NCBI GenBank assembly: GCA_002077065.1
Contig: NAJO01000001.1
Span: 1,612,001 to 1,676,000 of the forward strand
Source: Cryoendolithus antarcticus
Lineage: Eukaryota > Ascomycota > Dothideomycetes > Cladosporiales > Cladosporiaceae
Length of the DNA stretch: 64,000 nt
Reading direction: 5' to 3'
Shown: piece after piece, positions 45,716 through 55,848 of the stretch
How the letters are laid out: the number at the start of each line of letters is the position of its first letter
Numbering within the stretch: the stretch's first letter is position 1
Program-made: the position numbers and the translations under genes
Notes under the pieces: model-generated
What the model saw: only the letters and a program-made list of their open reading frames with translations
What the model was told of the DNA's origin: nothing
Databases searched by the model: none

Positions 45716-47125
45716 CGATGTTCTGCCGTCGAGCGACTACCAACCGAGACGATAGATTCAGTCATGATTTTGGCCGACAATGCTGCTCTCCTCAATATGC
45801 GCCGCACATGTCGGAAAATCTATCACGACGTCGATGCAGTGTTCGTGGCACACCTCTTTAGCGATCGCAAGCACCTCTGGACTATCCAGTCTTTCGACGT
45901 ATTGGTAGCCATCACGCAGCAGACACGGCTCGTCAGAGTCAAGCGGCGCCTCGAGATTGCTTTCTGGGACTTCAATCGGGTTCTCAGCCCCAAATTGCGT
46001 CCACGCGATCGGGTGCAATCCGAACATAGTGCAGTTCATCAGGGCGATGAAGTCATCGATCACGCATCCGATGTCGCACAGTAGGAGAAGGAGTCCGTCA
46101 CGGCACAGGGGATCGCGCGACTAGCACAGGCCCTGGTCAACTTGCGGTCTGCTGGCTTGAAGCTAACGCTGGCCATGAGCGCTGTCAATATAGACGGGCC
46201 TCATGAGGCGTTTGGACTTGCTACGTTACTGAAGAGCTTGGGACCTCGCTATGCCACCGGGGCCCTATGTCACCGATCTCATGGACTTTTACTGCGTTGG
46301 CCACATGAGAAAGCGCAGACATTCCTTTGGGCCATTCACAGAGCCAGGTATCGTCCATCTGGTCTTGAGCTCATGAGTGCGCAGAATGGTACCCGTCCGA
46401 GAATCGCAGTACTCTCCCATCGAGCATTGTTAGACGAGCTTGCCCCCAAATCGAGTACGGAGTGCTGTCAATGAAGTCATACGAGCTCATCCCGTTTTTT
46501 CTCGACGCTGATATCTCTCGACTACACTCTACAAATCAACGAGCTCGACAGAAACTCTCCGCACATTCCATGGGGCTTTCTTTGTCCCTACATGCCTCAC
46601 GTCATATTCCAAGCCTTGGCCCACCTCAAGGAACTGAAGCTAATCTTCATTACATACAACGGTAAGCTTCATTCTCTATATCGCAGCCATGCGCACGATC
46701 GGACGCTGACTTTCTTGACTGCAAGTCTGTCAACTCGGTCTCTGCATCTCCTCAAGATCCGTCGGAACGTCACATCGGTGAGCACTCTGCTCGTATTGCA
46801 GAAGCGCAAAGCGGCCACGCTGCGAGACCTTACACTGGTGGACATTTTCATTCGCCCATCGCAAACTTGGCAGCCTGTCTTTCAACTGATCGCTAGCAAG
46901 CTGCGTTTGACCCGTCTTGTAATCTCGAATCTTTGGCAACTAGACCATGTAGATGATATACGTGCACTCAGTGTCGGCCGGCCCGAAGGCTTCGATCGCC
47001 GCAAGTCGCGACCGCATGGGGTTGTAACTGGTGAGGAGGAGATCAAAGTATTTGCGTGGCTCATGGCGCAGCAGGCGGAGAACGTGCGTTTGACAGGCGG
47101 AGATGAGCGGGTGGTTGGGAAGTAG
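45716..47125 (+). pseudogene. F-box gene interrupted by in-frame stop codons
   Basis: One frame (that of 45764) is open from 45716 to 47125 except for TAG at 46082-46084 and TGA at 46472-46474; another TGA at 45713-45715 precedes it. It begins VERLPTETIDSVMILADNAA and LLNMRRTCRKIYHDV, a clear F-box, followed by FVAHLFSDRKHLWTIQSF and LVAITQQTRLVRVKRRLEI, typical of a fungal F-box family that is normally a single long exon. After the second stop the sequence resumes as SHTSSSRFFSTLISLDYTLQ and continues through leucine-rich segments (FQALAHLKELKLIFITYNG, TLRDLTLVDIFIRPSQTW) expected of the C-terminal half. About 470 codons in total. TAG and TGA could derive from CAG and CGA. The ATG at 45764 lies inside the F-box, so no intact N-terminus remains. 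Confidence 0.75.
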
Positions 47126-47286
47126 AGAACGCTTCAAATTATCCGATGGTACATTCTATCAAATTTCTCATGTCTTCGTAAATGCGCCTATGCCACTATA
47201 CCCTGCCCCAACGGATTCTCATCGCTGTGCGACAATATCAGACAGAGCACTTCCGTCCAACATCCCCGCGCACTACAACAATCCGC

Positions 47287-49029
47287 TCAGTCGGAGAAGA
47301 AGTCAGAGAATACGTCTCCCCAGCCTCCTCCTTCGCCGCCTTCACCACCACCTCCAGCGGACGGCGGCGCACCACCACCACCACCTGAGCCGCCCCAAGG
47401 ATCTTGACCCTCCCCCCAAGTATCGTTGCTCGGACGAGTCTGACCTGGCGATGCGTCGCTGTAAGGCTCATTCGCCGTCGGACTCGCATCATCGCCTCCC
47501 CTCGGCCCATACGCACCCCTCTGCATCGCTTCGTAGCCCGCCATCGTACCCGCGCCAGCAATGGCGCCTTCACCAGCAGCGCCAGCACCACTTCCAAGGC
47601 CTCTGCCGGCTGCACCAACGGCACCACCCGTGACACCTTCGACCGCGCCCCCAGCAGCGCCGGCTCCGGCCGCGCCAGCGCCTTCGGCTGCGGCGCCTCC
47701 GCCGCCGAAGGGCCACCAGATTGGCATGAAGCCGACCCCGCTGGCGTGGCTAGAGTGACGGGAGAAGTAGTCGAAGTCAATGCTTACTGCCGTTGCGAGC
47801 ATGACAGCCCTTTGGTCAAGAGTCAGACTTGTGGCTTCCTTCTCGTAGCGAGCTACTTCTTGGCCAGCGGATGTCTCAAGTGCGGATGTTTGTGAGGCGG
47901 AGTCCATACGTAAGGCATATGCACCCGTGTCTGTGAAGATCTCACGACCGAAACCACGGAAGTTGCGGTTCACCGCGCCGATGGTCTTGGAATCGTTGGA
48001 GATGAGGCTGAAGTCCCAGGAAAGCATTTGCGCGTCTATGGCTGCGAATTGGGCGAGGTTGCCAGCTTCGGGTTGGGGATTGCTGTTTGTCAGAGCGGCT
48101 ATGCGTGATGCACTGGCGGCGTTGCTAGGCTGTGGTGTTTCATCTACGCTGGGCCGGTGCGCAAAAAGGTGGTATTTCCTCCGCAGCGGCGCCCATTCCT
48201 GTTGGACTTCGCCTATTATGCGCATCTCTTCCAAGTTCAGTGGCGACAGCTGTGGTGTGATCGGACTCTGCGTAGCCACTGCCGTAGTCGTATTGTTTTG
48301 CAGGCCATGAGCGGCCGGGTAATCCTCATACCCACCTTCTGGCACTGCATCGTAGATCCGCACCTTGCTATTGATCCATGCGAAAGGCCTGTGAATTCGT
48401 AACACTTCCCTTCCCTGCGCATCGAAGATATGCGCGCTGAACGACCGATGCGTTTTCGCAAATTGTCGCATCATCGACTTCCCAATGCCGTTATCCATTT
48501 CCGCTATCGAGCCATGCGTGTTCCCTTCACCATCCATGATCGTGTATCGGTTCGCTTGCTCCATGCCGATGATGAGGTTCATGAACTCCATCTGACGCGT
48601 GATGACCAGACTGCTGTTGCCCAAGATGGACATGGCTGGGTGCCCGGGCTGCAGAACGCCATCGGCGTCCTTTGGGATGTGCACTTCAGTGACCAGATCG
48701 TTGTCTTCGGACTCGGCGAGTGCAGATGCCAAAGCAGCTGTACGGTTGACTTGGGGCTCAACTTGGGGCTGTGGAGCCGCTTGCTGCTGTTGTGCTTGCT
48801 CCGCGCCATAGCTTTGCTGTGTTCGCTGCAAAGCACTCTGAGGGTCTTCCGCGTTCGACTTGCCCGTGTTGGCCCACGCCCTCGATCGCGGTGACGGCCT
48901 TGGCTTCGGTGGCGGTGGCGGCCGTGCCTGGAGCCACCTTCGTTGGTTTACGAATCGAGCAGACCGCTGGATGTCGTGCCCCAGGGCTGTCGGTCTTGGT
49001 AGTCGCGCAGTCCAAGTGATTGAAGACAT
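47287..49029 (-). CDS. AIM25: Mitochondrial phospholipid-scramblase-family protein, Aim25-like
   Basis: 580 residues, single exon. The N-terminus (TWTARLPRPTALGHDIQRSA, then RRWLQARPPPPPKPRP) is basic and likely a mitochondrial targeting region. The scramblase domain starts at about residue 110 with DADGVLQPGHPAMSILGNSS, continues with MEFMNLIIGMEQANRYTIMD, the beta-repeat segments HIFDAQGREVLRIHRPFAW and WDFSLISNDSKTIGAVNRNF, and ends with LTLDQRAVMLATAVSIDFDY, the hydrophobic C-terminal element. The protein has a 140-residue Gly/Ala-rich tail (47700-47290) with runs such as GGGGGAPPSAGGGGEGGEGG. Yeast Aim25 is the named relative; lipid transport activity is inferred. Head-to-head with SEN2. 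Confidence 0.9.
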   Translation of the reverse strand: MSSITWTARLPRPTALGHDIQRSARFVNQRRWLQARPPPPPKPRPSPRSRAWANTGKSNAEDPQSALQRTQQSYGAEQAQQQQAAPQPQVEPQVNRTAALASALAESEDNDLVTEVHIPKDADGVLQPGHPAMSILGNSSLVITRQMEFMNLIIGMEQANRYTIMDGEGNTHGSIAEMDNGIGKSMMRQFAKTHRSFSAHIFDAQGREVLRIHRPFAWINSKVRIYDAVPEGGYEDYPAAHGLQNNTTTAVATQSPITPQLSPLNLEEMRIIGEVQQEWAPLRRKYHLFAHRPSVDETPQPSNAASASRIAALTNSNPQPEAGNLAQFAAIDAQMLSWDFSLISNDSKTIGAVNRNFRGFGREIFTDTGAYALRMDSASQTSALETSAGQEVARYEKEATSLTLDQRAVMLATAVSIDFDYFSRHSSHASGVGFMPIWWPFGGGGAAAEGAGAAGAGAAGGAVEGVTGGAVGAAGRGLGSGAGAAGEGAIAGAGTMAGYEAMQRGAYGPRGGDDASPTANEPYSDASPGQTRPSNDTWGEGQDPWGGSGGGGGAPPSAGGGGEGGEGGGWGDVFSDFFSD

Positions 49030-49571
49030 TCTGAATGGGGTCGTGGTGTTGTGTAAGAATCAGACTCGATACTATAGCTGTCATATGTCATATGCCTCCA
49101 TCCTTTGCCTTGCCCAAATCGGTTAGCGCTAAGTTCCCTTCTATCAAATTATTGCAATCAGTCACATACTTCGAGTCAAGACACATACAGCTGTGAATTG
49201 CATAGCTTTGTCCACAGATTTTGACTGACTGCAAGCTAGAGGAAGCTCCATGCACAGGCAGAACCTGATTACTTCACATCTCGAGCAGATCATCGTAATC
49301 TAAGAACGACATAATTGCGAGAGCGACGAAGTGAATTGCGAGGATCTGCATCTATACGATCATTCAAGCGTTGGAACACTGAACTGCGACCGACAGCAGC
49401 CTCGATCAGGTCTCGTAACAAACCGCCGTGTACAGCATCCATTACTGAAGCAGCACCGGAACAAGATATTCTTGTGGCAGAACATCGTCGTCCCGGATCG
49501 CATGGTTTCCAGATCACATGTGCGAGATTGCGCTCGGGATCCGATAGCGGTAGCAATCTTCGACAGGCAAG
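49030..49571. other. Divergent promoter region, scramblase / SEN2
   Basis: The 542-bp region between head-to-head genes has short overlapping frames without motifs. Confidence 0.4.
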
Positions 49572-51074
49572 ATGGGCGAGACTGAAGTGGCTCAGTCTGG
49601 GGTGAGCGTCGCGTTCGATGAGGGATCAAATCTAAACAATTCGATCGTCAAGCCAGAATCAAACGACCCAACATCCGGAAACGGGACCAACGCCAGCTCA
49701 GAGAACAAAGCGAAGCCACCCCCACGACCGAAGAAGCCAAATCACCAGCACATCCACCGCTTTCCCCTACCACTTCAAACCTATCCTCTACCAACATTCC
49801 ACCCCACAAATCCTCTTTCCCTACTGCAATTAGGTTACACGTACCTCTCACATCTCCTCGCTCCACCCTCTTCGCATCCTGCCAGACTTTACAAAGCGAC
49901 CTTTCACGCTGAGTCCCGAAGCTGTCATGTCACAGACCCAGAGTCTATCAAGGCACTATGGGAAATGGGCTTCTTTGGCAAGGGCACGCTGAGCCGAAGC
50001 GAGTTGACGTGGGAGGTTCGGGAGCGGGCTAAGAGGGCAAGTGGCGTTGGTGTCACGGCCGCAGAGGATGCTACGCGGCGAAGACGGGACGAGAGAAAGG
50101 CATTCAAGTTAGAGAGGGCTAGGGAGGGGGCGGAGAAGGTGGCGTTGCAGAGGGAAAAGGAGCGGGAGAGTGAGCAGGTTGAGGCTGGGGCTGAGTTCGA
50201 TGAATCAGAGGAAGCGGAAGGGCATGATGAGGTGCCGAAGCTTGATGCGTCAGCGGAAGGTGAATCACGTGTCGACGACCGCGTTGATTCAGCAGAGCCA
50301 GGAGTATGGACCAAAACCGATTCCACAGCTGGAGACGACGAAAGGACGCCACTGCTGGCCAGTATGAGCGGTGAAGTCAAGTCAAAGTCGCTAGCGCTGC
50401 CGTCAGTGCCGGATCCACTCGAGGACAATGTGGTTAACGAGGCTACCTTTGCCAACGAAGAGCACCTCCAATTGACGCTCGAAGAAACCTTCTTCCTCGC
50501 CTACGGTCTTGGGGTCCTCGACATCGCTCTGCCTCCAGGCGTCCAGACTGTAGACGGACCCTCGCCTCTGCCGAGCCCTACAATGACCTTCTCTCACCTC
50601 TTCCACACATTCGCCGCTCACTCTACATTCCCAGCCCAACCCTCGGATCAATGGCTAAGCCCAGCGAATCCCTTCTTCCTGCACTACGCCACCTACCACC
50701 ACTTCCGCTCCCTCGGCTGGGTGGTTCGACCTGGAACGAAGTTTAGCTGCGACTACCTGCTCTACAACCGCGGTCCAGTTTTCTCTCATGCCGAGTTCGC
50801 AATCATCATTATTCCAGCCTTTGAGGATGAGTACTGGCGGACGCTGGAAGGTGTCAAACTAAGGGGAGATCAGAAGGAACGGGATTGGTGGTGGCTGCAT
50901 TGTATCAACAGGGTGCAGAGTCAGGTCAAGAAGACACTGGTTCTTTGTTATGTAGTGGTACCGCCGCCGATGAAGGGGGGCAGAGAGAGGGAGGTAGGGG
51001 TGGCAGAGGTGTTGAGAAGGTATAAGGTGAGGGAGTTTGTGCTGAAGAGGTGGTCGATGAATAGAAGTAGATGA
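49572..51074 (+). CDS. SEN2: tRNA-splicing endonuclease catalytic subunit Sen2
   Basis: 500 residues, single exon, start MGETEVAQSG. Catalytic subunit of the tRNA intron endonuclease, which cuts the 5' splice site of pre-tRNA. The C-terminal nuclease domain (from about residue 355) has HYATYHHFRSLGWVVRPGTK, then DYLLYNRGPVFSHAEFAIII carrying the catalytic Tyr (near 396-399) and His (near 405), and VQSQVKKTLVLCYVV with the catalytic Lys (near 452), so the triad is complete. An N-terminal block HRFPLPLQTYPLPTFHPTNP and the SRELTWEVRERAK-like stretch (TLSRSELTWEVRERAKR) match Sen2 rather than Sen34. The middle (about 175-270) is highly charged and variable. It reads away from the scramblase gene and 240 bp precede the next gene. 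Confidence 0.93.
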   Translation: MGETEVAQSGVSVAFDEGSNLNNSIVKPESNDPTSGNGTNASSENKAKPPPRPKKPNHQHIHRFPLPLQTYPLPTFHPTNPLSLLQLGYTYLSHLLAPPSSHPARLYKATFHAESRSCHVTDPESIKALWEMGFFGKGTLSRSELTWEVRERAKRASGVGVTAAEDATRRRRDERKAFKLERAREGAEKVALQREKERESEQVEAGAEFDESEEAEGHDEVPKLDASAEGESRVDDRVDSAEPGVWTKTDSTAGDDERTPLLASMSGEVKSKSLALPSVPDPLEDNVVNEATFANEEHLQLTLEETFFLAYGLGVLDIALPPGVQTVDGPSPLPSPTMTFSHLFHTFAAHSTFPAQPSDQWLSPANPFFLHYATYHHFRSLGWVVRPGTKFSCDYLLYNRGPVFSHAEFAIIIIPAFEDEYWRTLEGVKLRGDQKERDWWWLHCINRVQSQVKKTLVLCYVVVPPPMKGGREREVGVAEVLRRYKVREFVLKRWSMNRSR

Positions 51075-51314
51075 GACCTGTACCAACATGTTACGAGTGG
51101 TACTGCCGTGAGGCCTTTCTTTAGTCAATTGCAGTGCCTTCACCCAATTCCCGTTCCTGACCTCGCCGTCGCCCCACGTGATGATCGACCGCTAATGCAG
51201 GTCCGGTGACGTGCATAAGAGCTCGAGTCCAAGCTTCGAGATTTTCGAGACGAATGCATTGAGTGAACAGAGCTAGAGGTAAGATCACTTTCAAACTGAC
51301 ACTCGGCAGCAGAC

Positions 51315-52142
51315 ATGGCGACCACCGCTCTCCAAAGCCCACCAACAGTGGAAGACTTCACTGCTCTCTCTGCCCATCAAGAGCAGACCCCAACAACCTT
51401 CTTCGCCTCGAAACCAGTGCTGCACTTCCACACCTCACAGCCAGCCAGCTTGCGTCTGCGCACAGAAGACCTAGGTGCCCAATCCGACTTCAAAGCTCTA
51501 GCCGGTGACAACACCACGCAGGATGGCGACAATACTACGATGGCAAACATAGACGTCTGGGTGACGTCCTCCTCACTCCTACTCTACTCTCCATCAACCC
51601 CAGCCGGTCTCTCCATCCCCTACCCACACATCACAGTCCACGCGCTCTCCGGCTCCTCCGTCCTGCTCGAGCTCTCTCTCTCAGATCCCAACTCTGCGTC
51701 CGAGGAAGAGGACTTCCAGCACCTTACGCTGCACATCACGCCCGCTTCCTCCACATCCTCAGACCAGGGTGCCGAGGCGCTGTATCGCGCTATCGGCGAC
51801 TGTCAGGAGCTGAACCCTGATCCGCAGGAGGAGAATGAGGGAGTTATGCCCGGGGAGGGCGGTTGGATCACGAGTGAGAACATGGGAAGGTTTGTGGGCG
51901 AGGATGGCGAGTTTAGGGTACCGGAGGGGGTTACTGTGTTTGGGGATGAGGAGGAAGATAGTGAGGAAGCTGTGAGGGGAGGAACCCTGGGTCCTGGCGC
52001 GGGAAGGACAAGAGGGCTGGATGAGGTGGATGGCGACGATGATGGGGAGGGCGGGGAGGGAAGTAAGTGGATTAGGACTGCGGATGTGGATGGGGCGAAT
52101 GGGGTGGAGCATGCGACGAACGGAAACGGAGTGACGAAGTGA
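51315..52142 (+). CDS. ICln/Lot5-family protein (regulator of volume / spliceosomal assembly chaperone)
   Basis: 275 residues, single exon. The family (nucleotide-sensitive chloride conductance regulator, Lot5 in yeast) has a PH-like beta fold and in animals chaperones Sm proteins during snRNP assembly. The N-terminal half shows the expected pattern: KPVLHFHTSQPASLRL, IDVWVTSSSLLLYSPSTPAG, SIPYPHITVHALSG and DFQHLTLHITPA, and LYRAIGDCQELNPDP. The second half is acidic with a conserved-looking GWITSENMGRF, and ends with a Gly/Asp-rich stretch and SKWIRTADVDG. An insertion (GDNTTQDGDNTTM) separates the first two strands. Whether it serves Sm assembly in this fungus is inference. Confidence 0.8.
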   Translation: MATTALQSPPTVEDFTALSAHQEQTPTTFFASKPVLHFHTSQPASLRLRTEDLGAQSDFKALAGDNTTQDGDNTTMANIDVWVTSSSLLLYSPSTPAGLSIPYPHITVHALSGSSVLLELSLSDPNSASEEEDFQHLTLHITPASSTSSDQGAEALYRAIGDCQELNPDPQEENEGVMPGEGGWITSENMGRFVGEDGEFRVPEGVTVFGDEEEDSEEAVRGGTLGPGAGRTRGLDEVDGDDDGEGGEGSKWIRTADVDGANGVEHATNGNGVTK

Positions 52143-52302
52143 GGCAGCTGCCGTCCTGAGTGTGGTATGCTATCATGCCAGGTCTGGCATCGACGATGCT
52201 GCGTGAGGGATGAGCTGTGATGATGAAAGATACCCAAAAGCCTCTAGGTCGGTCAGGATAGAATTCTTTATTCCACTCATGACTACATGAACTCATTACA
52301 TA

Positions 52303-55300
52303 CTACTCTTCACTTCTCAGAAACCCGTCAGCATCATATAAGCTCATTGGCGTAGCCATTATGCTGAGCGGCCTGTCCCGACCCTTGGGCCACCCATCTC
52401 CGCGATCTTTCCTCCCTGGCGTGTCCATCGGCGCAGTGGACATATCGACTTCCACTCCAAGCCCAGTGCCTCCCGGACTACTCCCCGGAATAGTACTTAA
52501 ACTAGTCCTCTGCCAAAACCTCTCCCCATCCTCCCAAACACTACTGCCCATCCTCAACCCCCTAGGCACCAACTCCACCTCGTCGATGACCAAGTCCTCC
52601 CCATCATCCTCTAAATGCACCCCACTATCATCCCCATCCTCATGCTCAGGCACATCAAAACCCCCAATCGCGCCATCTAGCTGCCTTTCAAGATCACTGA
52701 TATCGATCTCATCTAGCGCTCCGGCTACACCACACCCAGCGACCGTGTCAATGGGATCGAAGTCGAAGTTGAAGAAACCTTCTATGCCGCCGTGGGCGTC
52801 GAGATCGGGTGTGCCGATGAATGGAAGCAGGGGTGATGGCTCACGAGTCAGGCCGTGGATGTAGCGGCGAGATTGGCGGTTCGCGGAGGTGTCTATTTCG
52901 GAGTTCATGCGCCTCAAAGCCAGTGTAGTCTGTAGGACTGATTTTGAGGGCGCGGGACGGGGACCGGATGGGCAGAGGGAGGGGATGCGGAGGTTCTGGG
53001 CTGGGGAGGGGGGGTGGATGTACAGGGCTTGAGTGGGCTGGGCGTGCGGGATTGGCGAGTAGTCCCGAGGCGGCGAGAGGTGGGGAAGGTTTGACAGGTC
53101 TAGGGAAGGGGAGGTGATGCCTGCGAGATGCGCGCTTGCGTTGGCAGATGTCAGTGGTTCGGCGATGGTGCGAGGTGTCGATGATGCGGACGCAGAAGCT
53201 ACTTTCGCGCTGCAAGCTCTAGAGAAGAACGCTTCGAAGCCTGCCGGCATCGTTTTGGGAGAGCAAGGAGGCGAGTCATGGTATGCTGAGGACGTCGGCC
53301 GGCTTTGTGGAGATGATACAGCATCTGAGAAGGTAATCGTGCTTGCAACGTTCGGTGAGCTGAGGTCCGTCACAGCGGCACCTGGAACGACAATTGCTGG
53401 ACTGGCTGGGTTGTACGCTTGCGAGCCGCTCCGTGACTGGACATTTAGCAGCGGCCATGCTGCATCGTATTCATTTGCAGTTGGTAGTGGTGCTGGCGGG
53501 CTCGACTTGACCTCCACACCATTGCCAACTAGATGATCTGCCGTGGTAGTGTATTCATCGAGTCCGTCGACACCCCAAGTCGGCTCATCAGTCGATGGTC
53601 TCGTGACCCAGAATTCAGGCACCGGCTGATCACACTGCACGGGCGCAACAGTAGTCTTGCTCGGACTCGGAAACGCCGATAAGCTGAATGTCATGGACTG
53701 CACCGATGCCCTCTCGGCCAGGGTGGGCTTTACAGCTCCAGTGTCCGTGCCCGGCGAAGCTGACACCGAGAGCAACGAGTCTGAGTGTTGCGATGGCAGC
53801 CCATACTCCTGATACGCATTCCACGCACTCAGCGTAGGCGACGAAGGCGTCAGACTAGCCCTCAGTGACTGCACGCGAAGCTTCGGCGCGAAGGCCGAGC
53901 TGGGCGGGCAAGAACGTCTCGCGGCGGACACGAAGGGTAAGCCATGCACTCCGTCGCTCTCGCGGTCCGAAGACCCTTCCTCCTCGATCCCGTGCATTCT
54001 ACTAGGACTCGTCGGTCGACTCGGTGGTGGACCCAAGATCTGTGGTGTTAGTGTGGAGATTCGAACGCAATTCTGTCGCTTATGGCCTTTCCAGGCGTTT
54101 GGGCTCCCTTTCATGGCTGAAGGCTTGCGCAGTGGCTTGCTGTCCCACTGGAAGGGGTCACCATTGCTGCTTTGCGTTGAGTCTTGGGTGGCGATGCTGG
54201 CTTGCCGTGATGGTGCACAGGCGTTGCCGCTGATGTCGCGGAGGATGCCCGACTTCCTGCGCTCGGCTGGAGAGCCATTGGCTGACACAGTGTTGCTGCG
54301 GCGTAGCGAAGCTTTCCGCGGAGTGATTCTGATACCGGAGCCCGACTTGAAGGACGAGGCAGAGGACGAGACGCGACTCATGCTCATCCGATCGACCGTG
54401 GCGATCTGCGGTATCGATAGGCGATTGTGAGCATTGTTGTCGAGTGAAGCCGTTGTGCTAGCTGACAATCGCTGGCGGCTGAGAGTGCTGTCCGCGCTGT
54501 ATCTGACTGCGCTGCTGCGTATTGATGTCCGATGCGTGATGTTCGGCACCGGCGGACTTGATGGGATCAACATATTGCCATGCTCGTCACAAGCCAATGG
54601 CTGGTGCCACCTTCGGTGCGACACATCTTTGAGTGATGCTGCGCCATCATCGGCGACTGTCTGCTCGAGACTTGGTGACTGTGTGCTGCTGCCACCATCG
54701 GGTCCTCGGACCAGAGGACTCGTGACCAAGACCGAGCTTCCAGTGGACTCATCGCTCGAAACAGACATCCGCGAGACGCAGACGCCTTCTCTTACAGTGA
54801 CAGATCCCATGCCATGTGGTGCGATGACAGGTAAGGGTGGTACAGGACCCTTCGGTGGCAAGCTATGTGCCCCCAGACTTATAGAGCGAGCGTGTCTCTC
54901 CACTCGTGTCTCGCCGAAGATAGCGTTGCGGATGTCAGGCATCGTCAGGGCACCGAGAGACACTGATCTTGCCGTCTTCTGCGCGCGCCGCTGGTCGTTG
55001 AATGTGGCTCCATATCGACCAGATGATCGAACCGCAAATGAAGGCAGGACGTGTGGCTTTGGGCTATCCGGGCAGGTGAAGACGTCCCTTTCTTCCACGA
55101 TTGTTGATGTCGTTCCTTGCGCCATACTGTTTGCTCTACTGCGAATCTTTGCTATCGGCAATGTTTCCTCTGAGTCAATTGCAGGCATAGGAGAGCGAGC
55201 GGACCGACTTCGGGGACTTTCCAAGATGGCTGACAGGTACTTCAGTCGCTTCAGATGTATGCCTCTTTGCTTGATCCGCCTTGGTAGGGAAACAGAGTCT

Positions 55301-55848
55301 CGTTTCCGATTGCTAGGGTGGCTGGAAAGATCTGGGCCAATGATCTCTTCTGTCGAGCTCAGAGCGCCCCATCCGGCTTTGCAGTGCGCGGGAGGCAAGC
55401 TGCCTTTCCGTGGGAACAATGTAGGTCTCGGGAAGTCGCCAATCCCCCTGACTCCTCGTGTCCGCTCTGTGACATCGCGACCCTCTCCCTCCTCCATCAG
55501 TGCCATTGCCCTCTTGTGCGCCATTCGTTTTCGTACGATCTGCACAATGACCACAACGCTCGCGAGGAATAAGACACATCCTACGCCCACAGCGATGCCA
55601 ATGATAGTTGTCGAAGATGGCGCTGTCACAGCCGGATGGATATGTGTCATGGCCGCTGCTTTGACTTCTAGATCCCGCGATATTCTGGCCTGTACCGGCA
55701 GCGCGTCCACCGCGCCAGATGAGTCTGACATTTGTGACATGGCGTCGATGTTGCTGTCGGGAGGCACGAGCCTAGATGATGCCCTGCTGCTTGTGTGCTT
55801 GGAGGTGCATCGCGAGCTCTTGCGTAATGACTTAGTCGCGATAGTCAA
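52303..55848 (-). CDS. Large single-pass membrane protein with disordered cytosolic tail
   Basis: 1181 residues, single exon, not assigned to a named family. A single strong membrane segment at about residues 80-103 (TIIGIAVGVGCVLFLASVVV) is followed by a basic stop-transfer IVRKRMAHKR, so the short N-terminus would be outside and the >1000-residue tail in the cytosol. The tail is Ser/Pro/Arg-rich and disordered, with many S-P sites and two related boxes, ARSVSLGALTMP and ARSISLGAHSLP, that look like kinase targets. Met codons at 55848, 55740 and 55650 are all possible starts; the latest, MTHIHPAVTAPSS, lies just before the membrane segment. The opposite strand is open for 517 codons (54434-55987), a by-product of base composition. 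Possible role as a cell-wall or polarity signalling protein is speculation. Confidence 0.7.
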   Translation of the reverse strand: MTIATKSLRKSSRCTSKHTSSRASSRLVPPDSNIDAMSQMSDSSGAVDALPVQARISRDLEVKAAAMTHIHPAVTAPSSTTIIGIAVGVGCVLFLASVVVIVQIVRKRMAHKRAMALMEEGEGRDVTERTRGVRGIGDFPRPTLFPRKGSLPPAHCKAGWGALSSTEEIIGPDLSSHPSNRKRDSVSLPRRIKQRGIHLKRLKYLSAILESPRSRSARSPMPAIDSEETLPIAKIRSRANSMAQGTTSTIVEERDVFTCPDSPKPHVLPSFAVRSSGRYGATFNDQRRAQKTARSVSLGALTMPDIRNAIFGETRVERHARSISLGAHSLPPKGPVPPLPVIAPHGMGSVTVREGVCVSRMSVSSDESTGSSVLVTSPLVRGPDGGSSTQSPSLEQTVADDGAASLKDVSHRRWHQPLACDEHGNMLIPSSPPVPNITHRTSIRSSAVRYSADSTLSRQRLSASTTASLDNNAHNRLSIPQIATVDRMSMSRVSSSASSFKSGSGIRITPRKASLRRSNTVSANGSPAERRKSGILRDISGNACAPSRQASIATQDSTQSSNGDPFQWDSKPLRKPSAMKGSPNAWKGHKRQNCVRISTLTPQILGPPPSRPTSPSRMHGIEEEGSSDRESDGVHGLPFVSAARRSCPPSSAFAPKLRVQSLRASLTPSSPTLSAWNAYQEYGLPSQHSDSLLSVSASPGTDTGAVKPTLAERASVQSMTFSLSAFPSPSKTTVAPVQCDQPVPEFWVTRPSTDEPTWGVDGLDEYTTTADHLVGNGVEVKSSPPAPLPTANEYDAAWPLLNVQSRSGSQAYNPASPAIVVPGAAVTDLSSPNVASTITFSDAVSSPQSRPTSSAYHDSPPCSPKTMPAGFEAFFSRACSAKVASASASSTPRTIAEPLTSANASAHLAGITSPSLDLSNLPHLSPPRDYSPIPHAQPTQALYIHPPSPAQNLRIPSLCPSGPRPAPSKSVLQTTLALRRMNSEIDTSANRQSRRYIHGLTREPSPLLPFIGTPDLDAHGGIEGFFNFDFDPIDTVAGCGVAGALDEIDISDLERQLDGAIGGFDVPEHEDGDDSGVHLEDDGEDLVIDEVELVPRGLRMGSSVWEDGERFWQRTSLSTIPGSSPGGTGLGVEVDMSTAPMDTPGRKDRGDGWPKGRDRPLSIMATPMSLYDADGFLRSEE

